Origin: Pseudomonas sp. GCEP-101
GTDB taxonomy: Bacteria > Pseudomonadota > Gammaproteobacteria > Pseudomonadales > Pseudomonadaceae
Length of the DNA stretch: 64,000 bases
Direction of reading: 5' to 3'
NCBI RefSeq assembly: GCF_025133575.1
Contig: NZ_CP104011.1
Span: 1,240,001 to 1,304,000, forward strand
Position numbers and translations under genes: made by a program. Every line of letters starts with the position of its first letter. Positions within the stretch are counted from its first letter, which is position 1. Below, one piece after another: positions 1-8,931 of the stretch. Below the pieces are notes generated by a model. That model was not told the origin of the DNA, did no database searches, and saw only the letters and a list, made by a program, of their open reading frames with translations.

Positions 1-1
1 G

Positions 2-397
2 GTCTATGCCGTGCTGCTGTCCACCGCCATGGCCTTCCTGTGCACCTTCGCCAACTACCTGGCCCCGGCCGAAGTGTTCAACTTCCTGCTGGCCAGCTCC
101 GGCGCCATCGCCCTGCTGGTGTACCTGGTGATCGCCCTGTCGCAGCTGCGCATGCGCAAGAAGCTGCTCGCCCAGGGCCACCAGCTGAAGCTGAAGATGT
201 GGCTGTTCCCCTGGCTGACCTGGGCGGTGATCCTGTTCATCGTCGGCGCCCTGGTGATCATGCTGATCCGCCCGGACCACCGCATGGAAGTGGTCGCCAC
301 CACCCTGCTGACCGTGGTGGTCGTCTGCTCCGGCCTGCTGGTGTCGAACCGCCGCAAGGCACAGCGTGCCGCCGGCCCGGTTGCTGACGCGGCGTGA
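2..397 (+). CDS. Amino-acid permease (APC superfamily), C-terminal fragment
   Basis: This is the last ~131 residues of an integral membrane transporter whose 5' part lies before the window. The reading frame is open from base 2, so the GTG at 11 is internal. Two or three hydrophobic segments are visible (around VFNFLLASSGAIALLVYLV and WLFPWLTWAVILFIVGALV), followed by a last membrane helix and a short basic cytoplasmic tail. The sequence between helices, with LRMRKKLLAQG followed by KMWLFPWLTW, is typical of the C-terminus of GabP/AnsP/ProY-type amino-acid permeases, which import amino acids with protons. The substrate cannot be read from this fragment. A strong terminator follows within 40 bp. 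Confidence 0.8.
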   Translation, partial: VYAVLLSTAMAFLCTFANYLAPAEVFNFLLASSGAIALLVYLVIALSQLRMRKKLLAQGHQLKLKMWLFPWLTWAVILFIVGALVIMLIRPDHRMEVVATTLLTVVVVCSGLLVSNRRKAQRAAGPVADAA

Positions 398-435
398 TGC
401 GCCCTGATGGGGCATGAGGCTCCATGAGGGAACGA

Positions 436-465
436 AAAAGCCCCGCTTCCGAGCGGGGCTTTTTT
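436..465 (+). terminator. Rho-independent terminator after the permease gene
   Basis: An 11-bp stem (AAAAGCCCCGC at 436-446, GCGGGGCTTTT at 453-463) closes a six-base loop and runs into a T tract ending at 465. It lies 39 bp after the permease stop codon. Confidence 0.93.
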
Positions 466-500
466 CATTGCGGCATGTCGTAGCGCGCCGTTCAGGCCGA

Positions 501-737
501 TCGCGGACGAAGTCCGCTCCTACGCTCGGTTCCGCTTTCGCAGGAGCGAACCTTGTTCGCGAAAGCGCTCGCGGCGGAATCCGCCGTTACCGAGAAACGC
601 CGATCTGCAGCGCCCATCTGTAGGAGCGCGCCATGCGCGCGGTCGCGGGCATGGCCCGCTCCTACAGGAGAACATCTGCGCCCGGCGGTTCGCGAGCAAT
701 AACAATGGCGTCCCCCTCGCTCCTACGAAGAGCCAGC
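501..737. repeat. Cluster of REP/BIME-like palindromic repeats
   Basis: Several copies of a short Pseudomonas-type repeat whose end reads CGCTCCTAC. A direct copy lies at 501-523 and an inverted partner at about 540-563. An inverted pair has arms CTGTAGGAGCG (618-628) and CGCTCCTACAG (657-667). A degenerate copy lies at 689-727. Related units occur at 1125-1149, 26607-26665, 31173-31257, 36861-36969 and 53407-53529, all between genes. Such elements are mobilised in trans by RAYT transposases and can act as mRNA stabilisers or gyrase sites; no RAYT gene is in this window. Confidence 0.85.
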
Positions 738-821
738 CACGCCGATCCGGCTTAGGCTCTGGCTTTGACCCTGAAGACTTCCAGAGCAACGTCAGCCACT
801 CCGAATGCCCCGTTCAGGAGG

Positions 822-1021
822 CCTCGTTGAGCCGGAGTTTCAGGGGTTGAGCGACATGGATGTCGCGAGAGCGCTGTCGGGCCAGGGAGGGCCCGTCAGC
901 GCGTGCCCCTGAAACTTCGGCTCAACGAGGGAATTTTTCGCCTAAGCGAAAAACCGGATGTCCGGGGCAAGACCTTTGCCTACTTTGCGTCGTTTGGCAA
1001 AGTAGGTCGCCCGAGGGGGCG
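822..1021. repeat. Stacked hairpin element (large imperfect inverted repeat plus four hairpins)
   Basis: Two 25-nt arms (822-846 and 906-930) are complementary at 24 positions; the odd one can form a G-U pair. Between them sit two more hairpins: GCGACAT/ATGTCGC (851-866), and a 13-bp stem with one mismatch (871-883 with 890-902). Together they form a three-way junction. Four further hairpins follow without a break: TTTTTCGC/GCGAAAAA (934-953), CCGGA/TCCGG (954-965), CCTACTTTGC/GCAAAGTAGG (979-1006) and CGCCC/GGGCG (1008-1021). No protein explains it. I believe related blocks recur in Pseudomonas genomes, but that is from memory. Confidence 0.8.
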
Positions 1022-1159
1022 AAAACCAGAGTCCACCCGCACGCCGAAGCGGCGCAGAAACACCCAAGCCAACGCAGCAAACCTGCAACACCAGAGCAAA
1101 GAAAGCGCCGGCTCTGCCGGCGGATCGCGGGCATGGCCCGCTCCTACAGGGAGCCACAA

Positions 1160-1186
1160 AAAAGCCCCGCGTCTGCGGGGCTTTTT
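1160..1186 (-). terminator. Rho-independent terminator after hemE
   Basis: Stem AAAAGCCCCGC (1160-1170) with GCGGGGCTTTT (1175-1185) around the loop GTCT. On the minus strand it is followed by a run of six T, and it lies 16 bp beyond the hemE stop codon. It also has a T run on the plus strand, so it can work both ways. Confidence 0.92.
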
Positions 1187-1201
1187 GATGAAGCGTCAGG
1201 C

Positions 1202-2266
1202 TCAGTGGTACTGCGCCGACAACTCGTGCACCGCCTCGAAGAAGGCGCCGGCGTGCGCCGGGTCGACTTCCGGGGTGATGCCATGGCCAAGGTTGAACAC
1301 ATGGCCATTGCCACTGCCGAATGCAGCGAGGATGCGAGCCACTTCAGCACGGATGGCGGCCGGCTTGGCGTGGAGCACCGCCGGGTCCATGTTGCCCTGC
1401 AGGGCGACCTTGTCGCCGACGCGGGCGCGGGCGCTGCCGATGTCGCAGGTCCAGTCCAGGCCGAGGGCCTCGGCGCCGGTGTTGGCCATGGATTCCAGCC
1501 ACAGGCCGCCGCCCTTGGTGAAGAGAATCACCGGCACGCGACGCCCGTCGTGCTCACGGATCAGGCCGTCGACGATCTTCTGCATGTAGGCCAGGGAGAA
1601 CTCCTGGTACGCCGCCGCCGACAGGCTGCCGCCCCACGAATCGAAAATCTGCACCGCCTGCGCGCCTGCCAGGATCTGCCCGTTCAGGTAGCTGGTGACC
1701 GACTGCGCCAGCTTGTCCAGCAGCGCGTGCATGGCCTGCGGGTTGTCGTAGAGCATCGCCTTGGACTTGCGGAAGTCACGGCTGGAGCCACCCTCCACCA
1801 TGTAGGTGGCCAGGGTCCAGGGGCTGCCGGAGAAGCCGATCAGCGGCACGCGGCCGTTCAGCTCGCGGCGGATGGTGCGCACGGCGTCCATCACGTAGCC
1901 CAGGTCCTTCTCCGGATCGGGGACCGGCAGCGCGTCGATGTCCGCCTGGGTACTGACGACCTTTTTGAAACGCGGACCTTCGCCGGTTTCGAAGTACAGG
2001 CCCTGCCCCATGGCATCGGGGATGGTGAGGATGTCGGAGAAGAGGATCGCCGCGTCCAGCTGCGGGTAGCGGTCCAGCGGCTGCAGGGTCACTTCGCAGG
2101 CCATCTGCGGGTTCATGCACAGGCTCATGAAGTCACCGGCCTTGGCGCGGGTGGCGCGGTATTCCGGCAGGTAGCGGCCGGCCTGGCGCATCATCCAGAC
2201 GGGGGTGACATCGACGGGCTGCTTGAGCAGGGCGCGGAGGAAGCGATCGTTCTTCAGGGCAGTCAT
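1202..2266 (-). CDS. hemE: Uroporphyrinogen decarboxylase
   Basis: Cytosolic enzyme of heme synthesis. It removes the four acetate carboxyls of uroporphyrinogen III to give coproporphyrinogen III, without a cofactor. At 354 residues it has the normal family length. Both family signatures are present: [15 protein letters not shown] near residue 22 and [16 protein letters not shown] near residue 135. The conserved catalytic-aspartate region [14 protein letters not shown] is at about residue 75. The ATG start gives [19 protein letters not shown], as in other pseudomonads. It is read alone: a terminator-like hairpin separates it from gltD upstream and another terminator follows it. The gltB-gltD-hemE order is usual in Pseudomonas. 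Confidence 0.98.
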   Translation of the reverse strand: MTALKNDRFLRALLKQPVDVTPVWMMRQAGRYLPEYRATRAKAGDFMSLCMNPQMACEVTLQPLDRYPQLDAAILFSDILTIPDAMGQGLYFETGEGPRFKKVVSTQADIDALPVPDPEKDLGYVMDAVRTIRRELNGRVPLIGFSGSPWTLATYMVEGGSSRDFRKSKAMLYDNPQAMHALLDKLAQSVTSYLNGQILAGAQAVQIFDSWGGSLSAAAYQEFSLAYMQKIVDGLIREHDGRRVPVILFTKGGGLWLESMANTGAEALGLDWTCDIGSARARVGDKVALQGNMDPAVLHAKPAAIRAEVARILAAFGSGNGHVFNLGHGITPEVDPAHAGAFFEAVHELSAQYH

Positions 2267-2313
2267 AACGGCATCCGGAAAAAAAGTGCGGGCATTTTCG
2301 CAAAGCCCAAACG

Positions 2314-2341
2314 AAAAGGCACGGCGGGTGCCGTGCCTTTT
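2314..2341 (-). terminator. Bidirectional terminator-like hairpin between gltD and hemE
   Basis: Perfect 12-bp stem AAAAGGCACGGC (2314-2325) with GCCGTGCCTTTT (2330-2341) and a GGGT loop. It lies about 220 bp after gltD and 48 bp before the hemE start. It probably ends gltBD transcription, so the hemE promoter would have to lie very close to the hemE start or overlap the hairpin. Confidence 0.75.
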
Positions 2342-2419
2342 GTCTTAAGCGGCATTCTGCCGCACTGGTAGGTGCAACTCATCTCGTGGAAATCCGTGCC
2401 ACTGAATTCCCTCTCCCCG

Positions 2420-2548
2420 CCCTCTCCCTGAAGGGAGAGGGTTAGGGAGAGGGAGCTTTCCGTGCCGGCTGATGCTGAGGTTTCATCCTGCACCCTACTG
2501 TCCCCTCTCCCTTCGGAGCGGGGCGCGCAGCCAGGGTTAAGGAGAGGG
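2420..2548. repeat. Paired CCCTCTCCC intergenic repeats
   Basis: Two related palindromic blocks. Copy one has arms CCCTCTCCCT (2420-2429) and AGGGAGAGGG (2432-2441), then GTTAGGGAGAGGG to 2453. Copy two starts CCCTCTCCCTT at 2503 and ends GGGTTAAGGAGAGGG at 2548. They share the form CCCTCTCCC, spacer, GGGTTA, GGAGAGGG. No T tract follows, so they do not look like plain terminators. Confidence 0.7.
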
Positions 2549-2562
2549 CCCGACAGGCCGGC

Positions 2563-4005
<1,443 letters not shown>

Positions 4006-4025
4006 TCATCAACAACTTCAGGCGC

Positions 4026-7000
4026 TTATTGCGGGTTGGCACGGGTGCTGGACAGCAGCGAACCCAGGCTGGCGGCCTTGGGTTTCACCAGCCAGAACCG
4101 ACGCAGGTAGTCGTCCAGGTTTTCCAGGACGTTCGCGCCCCACTCGCTCGCCGTTTCTTCTACGTATTCGACCAGGACCTTGCGCAGGTGGCTGCGATAG
4201 GCCTCCATCGCTTCGCCACTGATGCGCTGGATTTCCACCAGCTCGTGGTTCACGCGGTCGACGAAGGTGTTGTCCATGTCCAGGACATAGGCGAAGCCGC
4301 CGGTCATGCCGGAGCCGAAGTTGTAGCCGGTCTTGCCCAGTACGCAGATGAAGCCGCCGGTCATGTATTCGCAGCAGTGGTCACCGGTGCCTTCCACCAC
4401 GGCATGGGCGCCGGAGTTGCGCACGCCGAAACGCTCGCCCGCGGTGCCGGCGGCGAACAGCTTGCCGCCGGTGGCGCCGTACAGGCAGGTGTTGCCGACG
4501 ATGGCCGACTCCTGCGACTTGAACGGGCTGCCCTTGGGCGGGGTGACGACCAGCTTGCCGCCGGTCATGCCCTTGCCGACGTAGTCGTTGGCGTCGCCTT
4601 CCAGGTACAGGTGCAGGCCGCCGGCGTTCCACACGCCGAAGCTCTGGCCCGCGGTGCCCTTGAAGCGGAAGGTGATCGGCGCCTTGGCCATGCCCTGGTT
4701 GCCGTGGACCTTGGCGATCTCGCCGGAAATCCGCGCGCCGATGGAGCGGTCGCAGTTGCAGATGTCCAGTTCGTACTCGCCGCCCTTGGCGCCTTCGATG
4801 GCGGAACGGGCCAGCTCGACCATCTTCTCGGCCAGCAGGCCCTGGTCGAACGGCGGGTTTTTCTCGACTTCGCAGAACTGCGGCTTCTCGGCCGGGATCA
4901 GGTCGCTGCCCAGCAGCGGGGTGAGGTCGAGGTTGCCCTGCTTGGGCGTCTCGCCCGGGAGGATCTCCAGCAGATCGGTGCGGCCGATCAGTTCTTCCAG
5001 GCTGCGCACGCCGAGCTTGGCGAGCCACTCACGGGTTTCGCTGGCGATGAAGGTGAAGAAGTTCACCACCATGTCCACGGTGCCGATGAAATGGTCCTTG
5101 CGCAGCTTGTCGTTCTGGGTGGCGACGCCGGTGGCGCAGTTGTTCAGGTGGCAGATGCGCAGGTATTTGCAGCCCAGGGCGATCATCGGCGCGGTGCCGA
5201 AGCCGAAGCTCTCGGCGCCGAGGATGGCGGCCTTGATGACGTCCAGGCCGGTCTTCAGGCCGCCGTCGGTCTGCACCCGCACCTTGCCGCGCAGGTCGTT
5301 GCCGCGCAGGGTCTGGTGCGCCTCGGCGAGGCCCAGCTCCCACGGGGAGCCGGCGTACTTGATGGAGGTGATCGGCGATGCGCCGGTACCGCCGTCGTAG
5401 CCGGAGATGGTGATCAGGTCGGCGTAGGCCTTGGCCACGCCGGCGGCGATGGTGCCCACGCCCGGCTCGGACACCAGCTTCACCGAGACCAGCGCCTGCG
5501 GGTTGACCTGCTTGAGGTCGAAGATCAGCTGGGCGAGGTCTTCGATGGAGTAGATGTCGTGGTGCGGCGGCGGCGAGATCAGGGTCACGCCGGGCACGGC
5601 ATAGCGCAGGCGGGCGATCAGGCCGTTGACCTTGCCGCCGGGCAGCTGGCCGCCCTCGCCGGGCTTGGCGCCCTGGGCCACCTTGATCTGCAGGACTTCG
5701 GCGTTGACCAGGTATTCCGGGGTCACACCGAAGCGGCCGGTGGCCACCTGCTTGATCTTCGAGCTTTTCAGCGTGCCGTAGCGCGCCGGGTCTTCACCGC
5801 CCTCGCCGGAGTTGGAGCGGCCGCCCAGGCGGTTCATGGCCTCAGCCAGGGCTTCGTGGGCCTCCGGCGACAGCGCGCCCAGGGAAATGCCGGCGGCGTC
5901 GAAGCGCTTGAAGATGGACTCCAGCGGCTCGATCTCGTCCAGGCTCAGCGGTTGCTCGCTGGTTTTCACCTTGAGCAGGTCACGCAGCATGGACACCGGG
6001 CGCTGGTCGACCAGCGCGGTGTATTCCTTGAACTTGGCGTAGTCGCCCTGCTGCACGGCGGCCTGCAGGGTGTTCACCACGTCCGGGTTGTAGGCGTGGT
6101 ACTCGCCGCCGTAGACGAACTTCAGCAGACCGCCCTGCTGGATCGCCTTGCGGCTGTTCCAGGCTTCGTTGGCCAGCAGCTTCTGCTCGTTCTCGATGTC
6201 GAGGAAACGCGCGCCCTGGATGCGGCTCGGGGTGCCCGGGAAGCACAGGCCGGTGACCTCGTCGGACAGGCCGATGGCTTCGAACAGCTGGGCGCCACGG
6301 TAGGAGGCGATGGTGGAGATGCCCATCTTCGAGAGGATCTTCAGCATCCCCTTGGAGATGCCCTTGCGGTAGTACTTGAAGACCTCGTAGAGGTCGCCCA
6401 GCACTTCGCCGGTGCGGATCAGGTCGGCCAGCACCTCGTAGGCGAGGTACGGGTAGACCGCGGACGCACCGAAGCCCACCAGCACTGCGAAATGATGCGG
6501 GTCGCGGGCGGTGGCGGTTTCCACCAGGATGTTGGAGTCGCAGCGCAGGCCGGTCTGCACCAGGCGGTGGTGCACCGCGCCGACGGCCAGGGCCGCGTGC
6601 ACCGGCAGCTTGCCGGGGGCGATGTTGCGGTCGGAGAGCACCAGCAGCACCTTGCCGGCGCGCACGGCTTCCTCAGCTTGGTCGGCTATGTTGCGCACGG
6701 CCGCTTCGAGGCCCACGGCCTCGTCGTAGTTCAGGTCGATGTGGTGCAGGTCGAAGCCCGGACGATCCAGGTTCATCAGGGTCCGCCACTTCGCCGGGGA
6801 GATCACCGGGGTGGTCAGGATGGCCTGGTTGGCGTGGTGCGGGGACTCTTCGAAGATGTTCTGCTCGATGCCCAGACAGGTTTCCAGGGACATCACAATC
6901 GCTTCGCGCAGCGGGTCGATTGGCGGGTTGGTCACCTGCGCGAAGACCTGGCGGAAGTAGTCGTACGGCGAGCGGATGCGCTTGGACAGCACCGCCATCG

Positions 7001-8471
7001 GGGTGTCGTCGCCCATCGAGCCGACTGCTTCCTGGCCCTGCTCGGCGAGCGGGCGCAGCACCTGGTCACGCTCCTCGAAGGTGACCTGGAACATCTTCAT
7101 GTACTGCTTGAGCTGGTCGCCGTCGTAGCTGGCCACGCCCTGGTCATCGTCCAGGGTCGCCTGGATGCGCAGCGCGCTCTGGCGCAGCCACTGCTTGTAC
7201 GGGTGGCGCGACTTGAGGCGGTTGTCGATGTCCTCGGTCTGCAGCAGCTGGCCGGTCTCGGTGTCCACCGCGAGGATCTGGCCCGGGCCGACGCGGCCCT
7301 TGGCGATGACGTCCTCGGGCTTGTAGTCCCACACGCCGATTTCCGAGGCGAGGGTGATGTAACCGTTCTTGGTGGTGACCCAGCGCGAGGGGCGCAGGCC
7401 GTTGCGGTCGAGCAGGCAGACGGCGTAGCGGCCGTCGGTCAGCACGACGCCGGCGGGGCCGTCCCACGGCTCCATGTGCAGCGAGTTGAATTCGTAGAAC
7501 GCACGCAGGTCGGCGTCCATGGTCTCGACGTTCTGCCAGGCCGGCGGAATGATCATGCGCAGGCCGCGGAACATGTCCATGCCGCCGGTGACCATCAGCT
7601 CGAGCATGTTGTCCATGCTGGAGGAGTCCGAACCGACGCGGTTGACCAGCGGGCCGAGCTCGTCCAGGTCGGGCATCCACTCGTTGGCGAACTTGGCGCG
7701 ACGGGCCTGGGCCCAGTTGCGGTTGCCGGTGATGGTGTTGATCTCGCCGTTGTGCGCCAGCAGGCGGAACGGCTGGGCCAGCGGCCATTTCGGCAGGGTG
7801 TTGGTCGAGAAGCGCTGGTGGAAGACGCAGATGGCGGTCTTCAGGCGCTCGTCGGAGAGGTCCGGATAGAAGGCGGCGAGGTCCGCCGGCATCATCAGGC
7901 CCTTATAGATGACGGTCTTGTGCGAGAAGCTGCAGACGTAGTGATCGGCGTCCTCGGCGTTGGCCACGGAGGAGCGGCGACGGGAGCTGAACAGCTTGAC
8001 CGCGAATTCCTGGTCGGAGAGGCCTTCACCGCCAATGAACACCTGCTCGATCTGCGGCAGGCGCTCCAGCGCCAGGCGACCCAGGACGCTGGTGTCGATC
8101 GGCACCTTGCGCCAGCCGACCAGTTTCAGGCCGGCGCGCTCGATCTCGCGGTTCATGTTCGCGCGAGCGGCCTCGGCTTTCACCGGGTCCTGGTTGAAGA
8201 AGACCATGCCCACGGCGTATTGGGCGGGCAGCTCGACGCCAAAGGATTCCTGGGCCACGGCGCGCAGGAACTGGTCGGGCTTCTGGATCAGCAGCCCACA
8301 GCCGTCCCCGGTTTTCCCGTCCGCGTTGATCCCACCTCGGTGGGTCATGCAGGTCAGTGCTTCGATGGCGGTTTGCAGAAGTTCGTGGCTTGCCTCGCCC
8401 GTCATGTGGGCGATCAGACCGAATCCGCAGTTATCCTTGAACGTCTCAGGATGGTACAGACCTGCTTTCAT
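4026..8471 (-). CDS. gltB: Glutamate synthase (NADPH) large subunit
   Basis: Alpha subunit of GOGAT. It hydrolyses glutamine, channels the ammonia and reductively aminates 2-oxoglutarate to give glutamate. It has 1481 residues, as expected. Residue 15 is the cysteine of NCGFG, which becomes the N-terminal nucleophile of the class II glutamine amidotransferase after loss of a 14-residue leader. The amidotransferase domain spans about 1-430 and the FMN synthase domain about 790-1180. The 3Fe-4S ligands in [12 protein letters not shown] lie near residues 1100-1112. The C-terminal GXGXG beta-helix domain starts near 1230 (for example [21 protein letters not shown]). SD-like GGTGAGAG precedes the ATG. 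A long leader with a large inverted repeat lies upstream. Confidence 0.98.
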   Translation of the reverse strand: MKAGLYHPETFKDNCGFGLIAHMTGEASHELLQTAIEALTCMTHRGGINADGKTGDGCGLLIQKPDQFLRAVAQESFGVELPAQYAVGMVFFNQDPVKAEAARANMNREIERAGLKLVGWRKVPIDTSVLGRLALERLPQIEQVFIGGEGLSDQEFAVKLFSSRRRSSVANAEDADHYVCSFSHKTVIYKGLMMPADLAAFYPDLSDERLKTAICVFHQRFSTNTLPKWPLAQPFRLLAHNGEINTITGNRNWAQARRAKFANEWMPDLDELGPLVNRVGSDSSSMDNMLELMVTGGMDMFRGLRMIIPPAWQNVETMDADLRAFYEFNSLHMEPWDGPAGVVLTDGRYAVCLLDRNGLRPSRWVTTKNGYITLASEIGVWDYKPEDVIAKGRVGPGQILAVDTETGQLLQTEDIDNRLKSRHPYKQWLRQSALRIQATLDDDQGVASYDGDQLKQYMKMFQVTFEERDQVLRPLAEQGQEAVGSMGDDTPMAVLSKRIRSPYDYFRQVFAQVTNPPIDPLREAIVMSLETCLGIEQNIFEESPHHANQAILTTPVISPAKWRTLMNLDRPGFDLHHIDLNYDEAVGLEAAVRNIADQAEEAVRAGKVLLVLSDRNIAPGKLPVHAALAVGAVHHRLVQTGLRCDSNILVETATARDPHHFAVLVGFGASAVYPYLAYEVLADLIRTGEVLGDLYEVFKYYRKGISKGMLKILSKMGISTIASYRGAQLFEAIGLSDEVTGLCFPGTPSRIQGARFLDIENEQKLLANEAWNSRKAIQQGGLLKFVYGGEYHAYNPDVVNTLQAAVQQGDYAKFKEYTALVDQRPVSMLRDLLKVKTSEQPLSLDEIEPLESIFKRFDAAGISLGALSPEAHEALAEAMNRLGGRSNSGEGGEDPARYGTLKSSKIKQVATGRFGVTPEYLVNAEVLQIKVAQGAKPGEGGQLPGGKVNGLIARLRYAVPGVTLISPPPHHDIYSIEDLAQLIFDLKQVNPQALVSVKLVSEPGVGTIAAGVAKAYADLITISGYDGGTGASPITSIKYAGSPWELGLAEAHQTLRGNDLRGKVRVQTDGGLKTGLDVIKAAILGAESFGFGTAPMIALGCKYLRICHLNNCATGVATQNDKLRKDHFIGTVDMVVNFFTFIASETREWLAKLGVRSLEELIGRTDLLEILPGETPKQGNLDLTPLLGSDLIPAEKPQFCEVEKNPPFDQGLLAEKMVELARSAIEGAKGGEYELDICNCDRSIGARISGEIAKVHGNQGMAKAPITFRFKGTAGQSFGVWNAGGLHLYLEGDANDYVGKGMTGGKLVVTPPKGSPFKSQESAIVGNTCLYGATGGKLFAAGTAGERFGVRNSGAHAVVEGTGDHCCEYMTGGFICVLGKTGYNFGSGMTGGFAYVLDMDNTFVDRVNHELVEIQRISGEAMEAYRSHLRKVLVEYVEETASEWGANVLENLDDYLRRFWLVKPKAASLGSLLSSTRANPQ

Positions 8472-8506
8472 AGGGAACTCTCACCGGCAAAACTTTTATA
8501 AATTCC

Positions 8507-8709
8507 AGGGTCTGCTGACGTTTCGCCATCGCCCTGTTTCGCCGTGCCGGCTCGTTTCCCGCGCACCGCAAAGGCTCGGGCCGCTTCTATCGAGCAGCGC
8601 CGTGGTAGCCCCTGGTTCACCTGGAATGACCGCTCCGCGCGTGGTGCCACGTCTTACCCAACGTGACGGCGGTTCCGGTCCTGGCCATGACGAAACGTCA
8701 GCAGACCCT
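8507..8709. repeat. Long-range inverted repeat in the gltB leader
   Basis: A 19-nt arm, AGGGTCTGCTGACGTTTCG (8507-8525), is perfectly repeated in inverse at 8691-8709. Pairing continues inward for eight more positions with two mismatches (8526-8533 with 8683-8690). The arms enclose about 150 nt. This could be a cruciform, a long stem in the gltB leader RNA, or a small non-autonomous element with terminal inverted repeats. I see no target-site duplication and no transposase. Confidence 0.8.
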
Positions 8710-8771
8710 CTTCAAGCACTTCGCCTGTCTACTCGCTCAAGCGGCAAGTTTCCGATAGGCAAAGGGAGGTC

Positions 8772-8777
8772 ATTGTA
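8772..8777 (-). promoter_or_regulatory. Candidate -10 box for gltBD
   Basis: The minus strand reads TACAAT here, one base from the consensus TATAAT. No good -35 hexamer stands 16-18 bp upstream, so an activator may be needed. It is about 300 bp before gltB. Confidence 0.35.
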
Positions 8778-8873
8778 CACATGGGGAAAGCGACGTCACT
8801 GTTTTTTTTGACGCACTGCTGACACCCGATGTCGCATTTTTATAAGAATGCAGCAAAAGACACAAGCCAATAA

Positions 8874-8907
8874 AAAAGCCGAGCCCAGGCGATGGGGCTC
8901 GGCTTTT
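8874..8907 (-). terminator. Terminator after the AAA+/SPOR gene
   Basis: Stem AAAAGCCGAGCCC (8874-8886) with GGGCTCGGCTTTT (8895-8907), 13 bp and perfect, with a T run on the minus strand. It lies 25 bp after the stop codon of the DamX-like gene and ends the pil-aro cluster. Confidence 0.92.
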
Positions 8908-8931
8908 ACAGCATTGCGACGGTGCGACCTT

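Larger units (their letters stand above)
398..1201. other. Gene-free repeat-rich intergenic region (permease to hemE)
   Basis: About 800 bp with no credible gene. It holds a terminator at each end (436-465 and 1160-1186), a cluster of REP-like palindromes (501-737, 1125-1149) and a stack of hairpins (822-1021). Reading frames that cross it, such as one of 503 codons starting at 860, run into the antisense of hemE and have no family-like sequence. The permease reads rightward and hemE reads leftward, so the region lies between two 3' ends and needs no promoter. Confidence 0.85.
8472..8873 (-). other. gltB upstream/leader region
   Basis: A 400-bp stretch without a convincing gene between gltB and the terminator of the next minus-strand gene. 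It contains a large inverted repeat (8507-8709) and a candidate -10 box (8772-8777), so the gltB mRNA could carry a leader of about 290 nt. A 60-codon GTG frame (8468-8650, minus) ends in an ATGA overlap with gltB. Its codons include rare ATA, CTA and AGT and it overlaps the repeat arms, so I do not call it a gene. Confidence 0.6.

Noticed and set aside
414-1157. Several 60-90-codon frames in the repeat region
   Set aside because: They translate REP and hairpin DNA in both directions, with no SD and no family match that I recognise.
860-2371. A 503-codon plus-strand frame across the hairpin element and hemE
   Set aside because: The first part is the structured repeat, the rest is antisense hemE; no SD and no coherent protein.
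4029-8501. A 1490-codon open frame on the plus strand opposite gltB
   Set aside because: It is the mirror of a high-GC gene with strong third-position bias. Its translation is low-complexity (rich in H, V, G, A, D, Q) and has no family features, while gltB on the other strand is complete.
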